From Spinacia oleracea (taxonomy: Eukaryota > Streptophyta > Magnoliopsida > Caryophyllales > Amaranthaceae), in NCBI RefSeq assembly GCF_020520425.1, contig NC_079491.1:3782001-3846000 (forward strand): a DNA stretch of 64,000 nt. Reading direction: 5' to 3'. Below, one piece after another: positions 22,312 through 33,921 of the stretch. The notes beneath the pieces were generated by a model. That model saw only the letters and a program-made list of their open reading frames with translations, was not told the DNA's origin and searched no databases. The translations under genes and the position numbers were made by a program. Each line of letters begins with the position of its first letter. Position 1 is the first letter of the stretch.

Positions 22312-24097
22312 ATGGCGGACCACCTCTTCAACAGCATCTCCCTCGGCGGTCGTGGCGGCACGGTTAGTTTCTCTCTTCATTTGCTGCCTCTTTCTCTCAA
22401 TTTCTTTTAGCTCAGTGGTTTTCGTTTCATTTGCCCCCTTCTAACCCTAATTTTTCATGCAAAAGCTCGAAATTTCTGCGATTTCTTTTCTAGGGTTTGC
22501 TTATAACATATGCTCATCTCTTATTTCTCTTCCTGAGATTAATATTGGTAGCAAAGATGTAATTTTTTTAAAGCTTACTGATAATTTAATGTTTTATAGG
22601 GGTTAGGGTTTTTGTCTGCGTGAAATTAGGGTTTGATAAATTGAAACCGGAAGTATTATGAGAAATGGGACGAATTATACCTTCTTGTCCAGTTGATCTG
22701 ACTTTGCAAATTGCAATTTCAAACCCTAGTAATTGAACCCTAATTTCGCACCATCTAGCTGTAGAAGTTCGAATTTTGTGGTTTCGGATTTATTCGCTTG
22801 AACAATAGGATTCCTGTTTTCACTGCTAGTTATAATTTGTAGAACTTACTTGAATACCCAAGAAGGTAGTTTTCAGAGGTGTATATCGAACTTGCACGGG
22901 AATAGCTGATACAGATATTGGATGCTATTATAGAAAGTAAATACTAGAGGGCTTGCTGGAGAGAGAACGAAAGGGAAAATAGAAAAGAAAAAAATATTCT
23001 CTCTTCATTTCGTCTTTAAGGGCCTGTTACTAAGTGACTGAGTGCATAATATTGTACAATATTTTGTGCTCTATCACTTCGATTAAGAAGCTATTGGTTG
23101 TCATATGGTATCTGGGATTTACAAGTAACTTTATATTGGTAGATTAGACAACTAGTGAGTAAGTAAATGAAGTTGAGAGTAGATTATATTGAAATGTGTG
23201 TGGGAGGTTGCTTTTGTTTTAGCGAATATGGAGTAAGAAAGGAAGGGGAAATTCAGAAGATTAGCTTGCTGGAACACAAAGTAGGATTAGTGAAGAAGCA
23301 CTTCTACAACGTTTCCGCTTTCTTTCCTGTTTTGTATTTCTCTAGCCTGACCAGGCTAAAGATGACCCCCCCTCCCCCCCCCCCCCCCCCCCCACACCCT
23401 TCCTTCCTTTCACTTCTCCCTGCTACCAGTTTGTTGGTGTTTAGAGCATGTAGAATATTTATAGGTAATTACTGAATTTTATGTCTGTATTTATTCTGTC
23501 TTTGGTTTGTTATTGTAATTAGTTAATGCTGATCCCTTTTTTGTCCTGTGCGTGTGTTATGCAGAAGCCAGGGCAGATGAGAATCAATTCAGGCGGGATC
23601 CTGTGGAAAAAGCAGGGAGGTGGAAAAGCTGTTGAAGTTGATAAGAGTAATATCTCTGTGTTATTCTGGATGAAGGTGCAAAGGTCCACTCAACTTGGAG
23701 TTCGAAGCAAAGATGGATTGTACTATAAGTTTATAGGTTTCCGGGATACGGTGTGTTGCTTTTCTCCTGCACATTCTTTATTTCATTTGTCTACATCTGA
23801 TAAAGTCATTTTGAATGTGTTTAATGTTAGTATTGTCTTGTTTCTTTTTTCTTGCCTATGCAAGTCCAACCTAATCTGCAGTTTTGAGTTTACCTCATAT
23901 GTTAACATGAGCAAAGCGAAAGCAGAATATGGAAAAAAAAAATCAAGAACTATACTCTAATCTAGGTAGCACTGATACGGAAACGGGTATGGGGACGGAA
24001 AACGGCAAAACCAAAATATCTAAAAACGGGTACGGTTTGGATTCGGCAAAAAAAAATACATATATATAATTTAAGGTAATATATATATAATTTAAGG

Positions 24098-24137
<40 letters not shown>

Positions 24138-27100
24138 CCTTAAATTAAATATAATACTATGTTTAAATTATATATTACCGAGTAGTATATAACTATCTAT
24201 TACCTAACTGTTTCAAAGGAGTACGGAGTAATAAATAAGGGGTAGAAAGCAAATAGTTGAGTTTTGTAAAAAAAAATCAGTGGCCACGTGACGTGGTACC
24301 ACTTTCCACCTTTTTTTTTTTTGATTTATTATAAGTGGTGAGTGGTACTTTTATTTAAAACAAAAGGTAAAAAGAAGAGATCAAGAAGAAGAAATGGCGA
24401 GGAGTTAGGTCTTCTGACTTGCTGGTTCCTTCAATCGGCGAGGGGCGAGGTGATTCGGTTGGCGGCGGGCCGGCGGCGGCGGCTCTGCAAACGACGATTC
24501 GACCGGAGTTCGCTGGCTAGTTGAGTTGCTGGCCTCCCTGCAGCGCTGCTGCTCTCTGCTCAAGTGCTCAGATGCTAACTTGCTACGAACGGCCGGACCG
24601 GTGGTGGCGAGGAAGAAGAACGGCGGCGAGGGCACAACCGGCGGGCCGCGAAACGACGGGTGAGTAAGGCTTCCAAGAGAGGTGAGAGAGAAAGTGGGGT
24701 ATTTGGAAAATAAAACCCTAAAATTTGAATTTGGGTCTTAAAACTTCAGTAATAGCTGTTGGGTTCGTGGTTTATTTCCAAAAACGTACCCAAACCGTAC
24801 CCACCGCGTACCCAGCCGTACCCAAATTCAACCCGCGTACCCACATTTTGGGTTCGGCCTGGGGACGTTTCCTGGGCGTACCCGTCCCGTACCCGTACCG
24901 TTTCCCGTACCAACAGTACTTCCCAGGCGTACCCGGGCTTCATAGACCCTAATTGTATTAGATTGGATTCATAGGGTATTTTGGCTTGGTTTTAGGATAG
25001 GTCCTTGGATTTCCCTCTGTAAACTGACTTTTACTGCATTTATTGGATATAAAACTGTAGACAAATATGTACTTGTAATTTCTAAGATTCTTTATGTTGG
25101 ATGTTCTTTTGTGTACTAAGTATCAACATCTAATGATGTGGAAGCTCCTGCCAAGGGCAGCATAGAGGTGTCAGAGAGTATAGCTTTTCACTGCATTAAC
25201 AGAGGATTTTCAATTCACGGTCAAGTATAGATACACAAAAGCTGCATGCCATTTCATGTCAATAAGAAATGCAAATAATTGATTGATCTATTTTAATCTA
25301 GTGAATTTTTATTTATTTACAATTGATAAATTTATCTGAGAGGAAATGTCAGCTTTAACAGAAATTCAGAAGTTTTAAATAGGGGTTGGCTGATTTGGAT
25401 TTTGCTAGTATATTGCCTTTTGTCATCGCCTCATATGGAACTGCGAGTTAAACAACATTAGATACATGGTTTTATGAGCCTGGGAATGCTGCTAGTGATT
25501 AGTCCTGTGGCTGATGTTTATATTCTTCTGCATGATCAAGTTCACATTTTCAGTATAAAGACCGAGAGAGCGAGAACCCTTAAATCTTCTGGGTATCTAT
25601 GCCCTATTGGTAGATATTTGGATGTTTTTAAAGTGTACATCTACTCTCTTTAGTCTCGACTGTTGATTGCTTATGCTATTCTCTGCCTTTAAATTTTCTT
25701 TGAGTGAATACTTAGTACATTGCAGTGGTTCCTTTGTTGCAAATGCTTGAAAGTCATATGAATGTCTAGTCGTTCTATTACTGTTTAAGATCTTTTGAGG
25801 GAAAGCTTCTTGGAAGCTGATTAATTCTTCTGGTTTAATAGGATGTTGCCACTCTGACCACTTTCTTCCGAAGCAGCTTTGGAATAACCCCAGAAGAGAG
25901 ACAAGTGTCAGTCAGTGGGCATAATTGGGGAGAAGTTGACTTCAATGGTAACATGCTTTCTTCTTTATCTTCTTATTTAATGTCCCCTTTCTGGCTCTGC
26001 ATTCTTTTTTTTTATCCATTTCAGCCCAGGTGCTAATTACTGTTGACGCCAATAGTCTTTCTCTCTTTTTGGGGTGCTGGTGGGTTAGGTGTTTTGTCTA
26101 TTGGAGGAGCCTGCTATTTTAGTCAGCAGATAGACACTTTTCTGCCATCAAATATGATTTCCTGAAAGCTAGGTGAAACACCATTGAGAGGTCCAGCTTT
26201 GAGTACATCCAGATTCACAATTAATTTTTCTAGGTACATTGTACTTAGTAAAGTTGAGAGACAGGACTGCTTTGCACCTTGTAAACTTTAAGTACTGATT
26301 CAATTGTAGAGGAATGCATATATTGGCAAAATCTGAACACTACTAGGTGCTGCATTTTTAGTTTTTAAAGGGTTGGGATTTGGAGATGACTGGGTCAAAC
26401 CTACTGGAATTGAAGGGGACAAACAGAAAAAGTTTGAGATTGAATCTTTTATGAGAATATCCGTTTGACAATTGGACAACACTAGTTAGCGGTCGTTTGG
26501 TTGTAAAAAGGTGGAAAATTGCAGACACGTTTATGGTTAACAACATACAGGGAGTTACACTCTTGACTCGGAATGGAGGAAGTTGCTAGCCTAAACTCCC
26601 CAAAAATTCAGCCACTAGTATATAACTTCCCACAGGAAGTCCTACTTCCTACAGGCAATAGATTTTTTCAACTTCACAGGAACTGCAATTTCCAGTGAAG
26701 AACGACCCCTTATCCTCTAGAGCTTGGTGTTCAGACTTTGAAGCTCCGTGTAGATATGTTATTGAATAGCCATTTCTAAGTAGCTTCAAATCTTCGATAG
26801 ATAATAGCAGACTGAGCAGCCATTCTTTCATCTTTTCATATTTAAAAGCCTTATCTTTGGAAATCTTGCCTGCCTGCTGATTAGCTGAGTTCATTTGAGG
26901 CACCCTAGATTGGATGTTAGCCTAAAACTGATAGGTATTAATTTTTAGCCTATAGATGACTTACATAAATACTGATAGAGTGTTGACCTTGATTTTGGTC
27001 AAGCACATATGTGTATTTCTTGTCTTTTTTAATGTTAGCCTAAAACTGATAGGTATTGATTTTTAGCCTATAGATGACTTACATAAATACTGATAGAGTG

Positions 27101-30100
27101 TTAACCTTGATTTTGGTCAAGCACATGTGTATTTCTTGTCTTTTTTAAGATTCTTTGTCAACAAAATTATGTTCCTTGATCTATCTGGACTGAGTTGTGT
27201 CTTGTGTTATGGTAAGCTTATTGATATCTTATGCTCTTCTCAGGGAATATGTTGACTTTTCTCGATGGCTCAAAACAAGCATTTGAGCTATCTTTAACTG
27301 ATGTCTCACAAACACAGATGCAAGGAAAAACTGATGCTATATTGGAGTTCCATTTGGATGATGCAGCTGTTGCCAATGAGGTAGTTCTTTTACCATGCAT
27401 TAGAGTGACTTCAATTTGTTAATTCTTTTATTCGTCCCTTTGGTAACGTTGGTTGAGGCAACATTGTTTAGTTTCCTTTTACTGTATCTTGCAGAAAGAT
27501 ACACTTATGGAGATAAGTTTCCACATACCGAATTCGAACACCCAGTTTGTTGGTGATGAAAATCGCCCTTCAGCACAAGTGAGTTCCTTTCTGACTCTCA
27601 GATTCTTTCTGACAGACGTGTCTGTAAGACATTTGAAGATAGAATCTTAACGTTTTCCCTGTTATCTTCTTAGGTGTTCCATGATAAGATCATGTCTATG
27701 GCTGATGTAGATGCAGAAGAAGCTGTTGTCACATTCGACGGTATTGCTATTCTTACTCCAAGGTGTGTGCAACCCAGTCTACCTTTTCTTTCATGAGGAA
27801 ATGATATGAATTGTTGGTTTGTTTTTGTCTTTGCATACTTTTTTATTATGAAATGAACTGCTACTGACTCTCTCTTTATCCAGGGGTCGGTATAGCGTTG
27901 AACTGCATCTTTCATTCTTACGTCTCCAAGGACAAGCTAATGATTTTAAAATCCAGTATAGCAGCGTTGTTCGACTATTCTGTCTTCCCAAGGTTCCTTG
28001 CTTTTGAAACCTCCGTTGGCTTCTTTTGATTGGAATCTTATGCACTCATTGTGTAATGTTTTACTTATTGGTAGTTTTTTTCTATTGCGATGGTTGTTTA
28101 ACTTACGTTGTGTTCTTGCAGTCAAACCAACCACATACATTTGTTGTTATCACTCTTGATCCTCCAATTCGTAAAGGGCAAACGTTGTACCCTCATATCG
28201 TAATGCAGGTATTTGTAGTTCCATTCTCTGTACAATTTCATGCCTTCCCTTGATTGATATATGGTCTGTTTACTTTTAACTTTTTCCAGTTTGAGACCGA
28301 CTATGTTGTTGAAAGCACTCTTTCCATGAATGAAGACCTCTTGAATACCAAGTACAAGGATAAGTTGGAATCTTCGTACAAGGTAATGCATTGTGAAATT
28401 AGTTTTTGAATCATCTTTGCCATTGTCATTTGCGTTTCGTTGGCTTTTCATTATGAGTAATATAGAATTTATTGTTGGTTTCGCCATGACTCAGGGTCTC
28501 ATTCATGATGTGTTTACAAACATATTGCGTGCCTTATCTAGCGCCAAGGTCACCAGGCCTGGGAAATTCCGCAGCTGCCAAGATGGCTATGCTGTCAAGG
28601 CATCACTTAAAGCTGAAGACGGAATTCTATACCCACTTGAAAAGAGTTTCTTCTTCTTACCCAAACCTCCAACCCTTATTCTTCACGAGGAGGTTCTCTT
28701 CATTTATTTTGTGAAATTGTTAATTGTCATCCTGCCATATTTATAAGATAAATATTAATATGGACTAGCTGTCTATCTTCTAACAACATTGACTTCCTCC
28801 TGTATATAGATTGATTTTATGGAGTTCCAAAGGCACGTTGTTGCGGGGTCCAATATGCATTACTTTGATCTTCTTGTAAAACTGAAGACAGATCAGGAAC
28901 ATCTCTTCCGAAATATCCAGAGGAGTGAATACCAGAACTTGTTTGATTTCATCAGGTTTTTAACAAACTTCCACATTTTGGCTTCAACTGAAAGTAACGC
29001 CCACCTGATTTTAATCTGACACTCTTAAATCTGGTTATTTGCAGTGCTAAGGGCTTGAAAATCGTGAATGTCGGAGAAGGTGCTAATCTACCTTCAATCT
29101 CCATTGCACCTCTAAGTAGTGATGATGAAGTTGTGGACCCACATTTGAGAAGAATCAGGGATGCACAAGATGAAAGTGATGAAGAGGTATTAAACCACTC
29201 CCGTCTCTTTAAATATTATGGAGTTTACGGTATGAAAGTTCAAATCAATATCTTGCTTTGAAAACCTTCTGTCTTTTCTTGTTTCCTTCAATTTATTTTT
29301 CTTCTCGTTGTACCTAAGCTTTGCCGGGAAAAGTTTGATCAAATAGCTGTGACTTTTTTTAACAGGATGAAGATTTTGTTATAGACAAGGACGATGGAGG
29401 GTCTCCTACTGATGACTCTGAAGAAGATCATTCAGATGGTAGTGTTAGTGGCGATGAGAAAGAGGTATGTAGCTGTTGACCAAAACATCCATTTTCATGA
29501 GAAATATATCTGTTTTTTCTGATTCAGTTTAATGTGGGTGGGTCGTTACAGAAGCCTGCTAAGAAAGAAAAGAAAGACTCGGCATCATTAAAACCTTCTT
29601 CAAGCAAGAAGAAATCTAGAGACGGGGATGAAGACGGATCGAAGAAGAGGAAAACGAAGAGGAAAAAGGATCCAAATGCTCCTAAAAAGGCAAAAACCGG
29701 TTTTATATTCTTCTCTCAAGCTGAGCGGGAGGTAAAGATGACAACAGATACAATTGTTTCATATTTATTGAAGTATATTCCATTGCCGAGTACTTGATTT
29801 TTAATATTTTGGGTGTATAATGCAGAACACAAAGAAAGAAAATCCAGGGATTGCATTCTTAGAAATGGGGAAGGCTCTTGGAGAGAAATGGAGGAAAATG
29901 TCAGGTATGAATCGTATGATGCTCTATAAATAGTAACAATGGCGGATCCAGGGGGGGGGGAGCTATCTATGCCAAGTCTTTACCCCATTGTTAAAAGTTA
30001 GATATTAGTATTAAATGTTCTTTAACTAAACGCATGAAAAAATCTAGCTCAGTTGGTCTGTACAATAGTTTAAAGGGTCTAGGTTGAATGCGTGGGTCAA

Positions 30101-30898
30101 GGGTTCAATTCCACTTATCCTCATTTTTTGACCTTGCTCTCTACTTGACTCCCTCTTGTTTATTTCTTCCTATAGCATAATATTTACCACCTTTAAAGTT
30201 TCAGTTTTTTGTATTTACCACCTTATAAAATGTATTTTCATACTTACCACCTTAATTTTATGAAACGTTTTAAATTCACCACCTCTTAATGGTTTTCATC
30301 CAACTTTCGGTCCATGTGAACCCTATTTAACTAACTTCATTAATTGGAAACCTAATGGAAGTGGAGGGAAATTAAAGAAGTTGGTTGAAGGCTCATATGG
30401 ACCAAAAATGGGATGAAATCCGTTAAAAAGTGGTAAATACAAAAAAATTCATAAAATTGAGGTGGTAAATATGAAATTACATTTTATAAGGTGGTAAATA
30501 CAAAAACTTGAAACTTAAAAGTAGGTAAATATGAAAATTTTCCAAATTTTAACTGAAATATCTTCTGTATTCATACTATACTACTACGTACTTGAATATT
30601 TCTTATGTTACTCATTAATAGGTTTTAAAAAAAATTACAATTACTTTGATCAATTTTATTTGGCCTACCCTATAAAAAATTTATGGTTCCGCCACTGAAT
30701 AGTAATACATTCTAATATATTTTGTGAAAGTAATTGAGAATTACCTAACACAATCCTAAACTGGTTGCAGCCGAGGAAAAAGAACCCTTTGAAGCACAAG
30801 CTCGCGCTGACAAGAAACGGTACAGTGAAGAAATTGGTGATTACAAGAATCCGCAATCTGTAAATGTGGATTCGGGGAATGATTCTGAAAGCGAATGA
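22312..30898 (+). CDS. SSRP1: FACT complex subunit SSRP1
   Basis: HMG-box subunit of the FACT histone chaperone, which partners SPT16 and helps polymerases pass nucleosomes; nuclear. Sixteen coding exons: 22312-22362, 23565-23750, 25842-25947, 27244-27380, 27495-27578, 27674-27762, 27884-27992, 28122-28208, 28290-28382, 28495-28692, 28810-28955, 29045-29186, 29366-29464, 29552-29731, 29826-29904, 30771-30898. They join in frame to 637 aa, near the plant norm of about 640. The N-terminal POB3/SSRP1 region includes [19 protein letters not shown]. The middle PH-type domain includes [19 protein letters not shown]. An acidic tract (about 460-509) and a Lys-rich stretch (530-550) precede the HMG box (about 548-620, [18 protein letters not shown]). 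The tail [11 protein letters not shown] matches other plant SSRP1 proteins. Introns 2 and 15 carry large DNA transposons. Confidence 0.97.
23964..24950. mobile_element. About 1-kb DNA element in SSRP1 intron 2 with GGGTACGG-rich ends and a GC-rich core
   Basis: The left end begins near GTAGCACTGATACGGAAACG. The reverse complement of the right end begins GAAGCCCGGGTACGCC, a loose terminal inverted repeat. Both flanks are full of GGGTACGG / CCGTACCC words. The middle (24400-24660) is conspicuously GC-rich against an AT-rich background and rich in CGGCGG. An (AT)n run sits at 24100-24136. No transposase is visible. Probably a non-autonomous hAT- or Mutator-like element. Boundaries are approximate and no convincing target duplication was found. 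Confidence 0.45.
26914..27147. repeat. Tandem duplication of about 118 bp in SSRP1 intron 3
   Basis: The block beginning ATGTTAGCCTAAAACTGATA at 26914 is repeated immediately at 27032 with only a few differences, up to the shared end CTTGTCTTTTTTAA. Confidence 0.95.
29937..30697. mobile_element. hAT-type element in SSRP1 intron 15 with AATAGTAA target duplication
   Basis: The left end CAATGGCGGATCCAG and the right end GGTTCCGCCACTG are inverted repeats. The perfect 8-bp direct repeat AATAGTAA flanks the element at 29929-29936 and 30698-30705, as expected for hAT transposons. Inside are tRNA-like A and B box motifs (about 30046-30112) and a nested foldback element (30178-30543). No transposase is seen. 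Confidence 0.85.
30178..30543. mobile_element. Foldback MITE nested in the hAT element
   Basis: The first about 85 bp (TAATATTTACCACCTTTAAA onward) return at the right side as a near-perfect reverse complement ending in AGGTAAATATGAAAATTTTC. The transcript of this intron could fold into a long hairpin. Confidence 0.8.
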
Positions 30899-32357
30899 AT
30901 GATGTTGTGGAAATCTTCCTTTGTAGCTATTTTGAATGAGGATCAATAATCATATGATTATCTTGTGTAGTTAATTTATTCCGTAGTTATTTTCTGTAGA
31001 ATCTGTACCAAGGTAAGTACGGAAATTAGATGTTTACTCGTGTGAACTTGTTTTGGATGAGTTAAACATGGAATTTTGGCAGCTCCCATCTAGTCCTCAA
31101 AATCATTGTGATTATTAAATTATGACAAATTTCAAGTTCTTGATTCTGCCTAAATCATACTTTATTTGTTTAACTTCAAAATTACAAAATTGAAAACTCA
31201 CGAGTGATATCGAACGAGTCTAAAGTCTGCCATCTTAGCATAACAGAGACATGGTCAATTGGTCATGCTTGCAGTTTTGCGAAGATGACTACCTCTTTTC
31301 TGCATGCATCAATTCATATTTGGGCACTATTGATTATTTATTTTTGACAATATTTTTTTCACCATTATGTAAGAAAAAACATAGTTAAGTGCGTTTTTGT
31401 TAAATTTGTATCATAGCGAGGATTTCACATATCAACTTTTTATATATTTTTTTTACTTATATGCATTTAGAGTAGACTTGATCAAATGTCGGGCCAGGTT
31501 CGGGCCGGTTTGAGGCATACAAATCAGTCCGTTGTGCCGGGCCGGGCCAAGATCTGAGCTACAACATTGTACCCAAACCCGCTAATTTGAGCCTAAAATG
31601 GCAGGCTTTTCGGGCTATTTTTGGGTTGGGCCAAATTTATAACTAAAAAGTGTAGTTTTATGTTGTCCAAACCCGTCAAAAAAATACGGAGTATTAAATT
31701 TGGGCAGGGCTCATCTTGATCATCTCTAATTTAGAGATATTAATGTCCAAAGAAGCGTGTTGGAATACGTGTAAAAAGAAAGTTGTATGTATTATGAAAC
31801 AAAAAAAAATATTATCTTATTATACGTACAAAAAGAAATGTTGCATGTATTATAGAACGAAAGTAGTAGTATTACGTGCAAACTCGACTTTGTTGCTTAC
31901 ATCATTTTCTGTTTGTATGATAGCATACAAAAGAGCATGCTCACAATAATGGAAGCAATTACTTGTACACTTAATCAACATCGTTTATGTGGAAAATGTT
32001 GAAAGCTCTTATAATATTTGTCCTTGTCTAATGTTAGGCAACGACCATACCGTTTTGGAAGGGGCGGTTCATTTCTTGCATGGTATTTCATCCTAAAACT
32101 TCCCATTTGTTTTTCTTTTAATACGTCATTAGAATAATGACACAATTTGCAAAGTCTTTATAACATGTTTCACATTCTCTATGGTTCGTTGGAGTTTAGG
32201 GTGGGATTCAGAGTTATATTAATTAATTGGTGGCAAAAATTATGTTTGAATGAGATTTATAACCAGTTGGAGATAGAATATTTTAATCTCGTTGAAATAA
32301 TACGTATAGGCTACGCATTATTAAAAAAGGAATATTACTAAATGAAAGGAGTATTTT
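30899..32357. other. SSRP1 3' flank and intergenic DNA
   Basis: The SSRP1 3' UTR begins at 30899. At 31477-31725 lies a repeat rich in GGGCCGGGCC and AAACCCG with TTGATCA near both ends; it resembles, in the opposite orientation, the CCCGACCCG-rich repeat at 51630-51965. A short frame at 31716-31949 is not recognised as a gene. Confidence 0.45.
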
Positions 32358-32475
32358 TTAATAGGTAAGAAGAAGAGACCATACTTAACCAGCAGCTAGC
32401 ACAATTGAGGTTAGCCAACTCAGTTACGCACGTCAGCTTGAACCACTCCCAAATATTTCGCAGCTGAAAGGAGGT
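32358..32475 (-). repeat. Truncated tRNA-type SINE copy
   Basis: The stretch containing TAGGTAAGAAGAAGAGACCA and CACTCCCAAATATTTCGCAG matches the two SINE copies in the epimerase intron (47404-47587, 47690-47842). It lacks the tRNA-like head, so it is a truncated copy on the minus strand. Confidence 0.6.
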
Positions 32476-33079
32476 GTTTGGTTATCAAATACTCCGTAAT
32501 ACGATTACGATGCGTTTAACTTTATGAAAATACTTAAAATATACTTTTATTTTAATTTTATAAGGACATAAGTTCCTTATGTAATTTAACATCAATTATA
32601 TTTTGTGATCCCATCATTTATTCAAAATCTATAAAATCACTTAAAACCTCATATCATATGAAGCATATTAACAAAAAGAAACAAAAAAACATATCATATA
32701 ATATTAAAATTATATAATGTCCTTTAGTGGCATGATGAGTCACAAAAAAATTGATTTTCCTCCCTTCACATTTGGAAGTAACGTATTGAACCAAAATCAA
32801 ACTTTAAAAAAAAGGTAAAATTAATTTATCACATTGTATAAATATAACCAAAAATAGCTTAAAATAAACTAGCAAAGATTTGGATAACTCTAATATCTTG
32901 CTTGATTTGGTATAATAAATAAGATAACTAGTACATAATTATAGATGACGAGTTAATCTTCCCCACCTAAAATTCTACCCGGATATATCTCTGTTTTTTT
33001 TTTCATTCCAATAAAAACTTATTAACAAAATAACAATTTCAACCTCAAAATAAATACCTCCACCATAAATTACTCACAA
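32476..33079. other. Kinase gene upstream region
   Basis: AT-rich DNA upstream of the kinase leader. A TATAAATA word occurs at about 32836-32843 but is rather far from the presumed leader exon, so the promoter is not fixed. Confidence 0.35.
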
Positions 33080-33200
33080 ACGGTTAAACTTAACACTATT
33101 TTCAGCTCTCTTAAACTTTTGGTTTATTTTGTCATCCACAGATCAGCTAATTTTGCCGGTATTTTTGTCTCTGGTTTCTTCAACTCGTTTCTGCTTTCAG

Positions 33201-33912
33201 GTATTTCTGTCTTCCCAATTTTGTTTTCTAATTAATAAATTGGTTTTTTCTGCTTGAATTTATATGATTTTTTATCTTCTTTTTTTGTATTTTTGTGTGA
33301 AGTGTGAACTTTTTGGAATTTCTTTTTTCCTTGTGTACGTGGGGTGGGATAAAAGTCATTTTCTCAGGGTTTTTTTTGTTGTTGTTGTTGTAGTTTGGTG
33401 ATTATGATTGGTAGAAATTTAGCATCTTTAAGCTTAAGTATTTAATTCTGAATTTGATAGTTTTGTGCTTCAATTAATTCTTGGTGAAAGTTTTTGTTTT
33501 TATTTTTATTTTTTTATATCTTGGTGAAAGTTTTGATCTTTATTATTAATTTTAGAAGAAAAAGGTGGTTTTTAGTTATTCTTGGTGAAAGTTTATTTTT
33601 TTCATAACAACTCTTGGTGAAAGTTTTGATCTTTATTATTAATTTTAGAAGAAAAAGGTTGGATTTTTGGTTATCCTTGGTGAAAGTTCATTTTTTTTTT
33701 AAATAACAATTCTTGGTGAAAGTTTTGATTTAGAAGAAAAAGGTTGGATTTTTACTTTTAACCCTTGTTTGGAATTGTATTTTCTTCTTAATTTTGATTA
33801 GTTTTTACCTTAACCAATTTAAATTTCTTCATTTCCATCAATTTTTGCCAATAGCTGTTTTTCTGGGTTTCTCTGTATCTGAATTCATTGAAATTTTTTA
33901 AAAATTATTTAG
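33201..33912 (+). other. 5' leader intron of the kinase gene, with minisatellite
   Basis: A donor CAG|GTATTT follows a pyrimidine-rich leader (about 33100-33200), and an acceptor TTATTTAG|GGG lies 9 bp before the start codon, giving a likely intron in the 5' UTR. Between 33480 and 33760 the word CTTGGTGAAAGTT recurs at least six times, within imperfect units of about 110 bp that include TTTAGAAGAAAAAGGTT. Leader introns often raise expression in plants; that role here is inferred. Confidence 0.6.
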
Positions 33913-33921
33913 GGGAAAAAA

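Noticed and set aside
23371-23392. C runs here and at 63473-63486 as functional motifs
   Set aside because: Plain homopolymers in introns or spacers; lengths may be sequencing-dependent.
24725-24974. Overlapping open frames in three phases rich in Tyr, Pro and Arg
   Set aside because: Caused by the CGTACCC periodicity at the transposon end; frames on both strands stay open for the same reason.
30046-30112. tRNA gene
   Set aside because: A- and B-box words are present, but the stretch does not fold into a cloverleaf with an acceptor stem and lies inside a hAT element.
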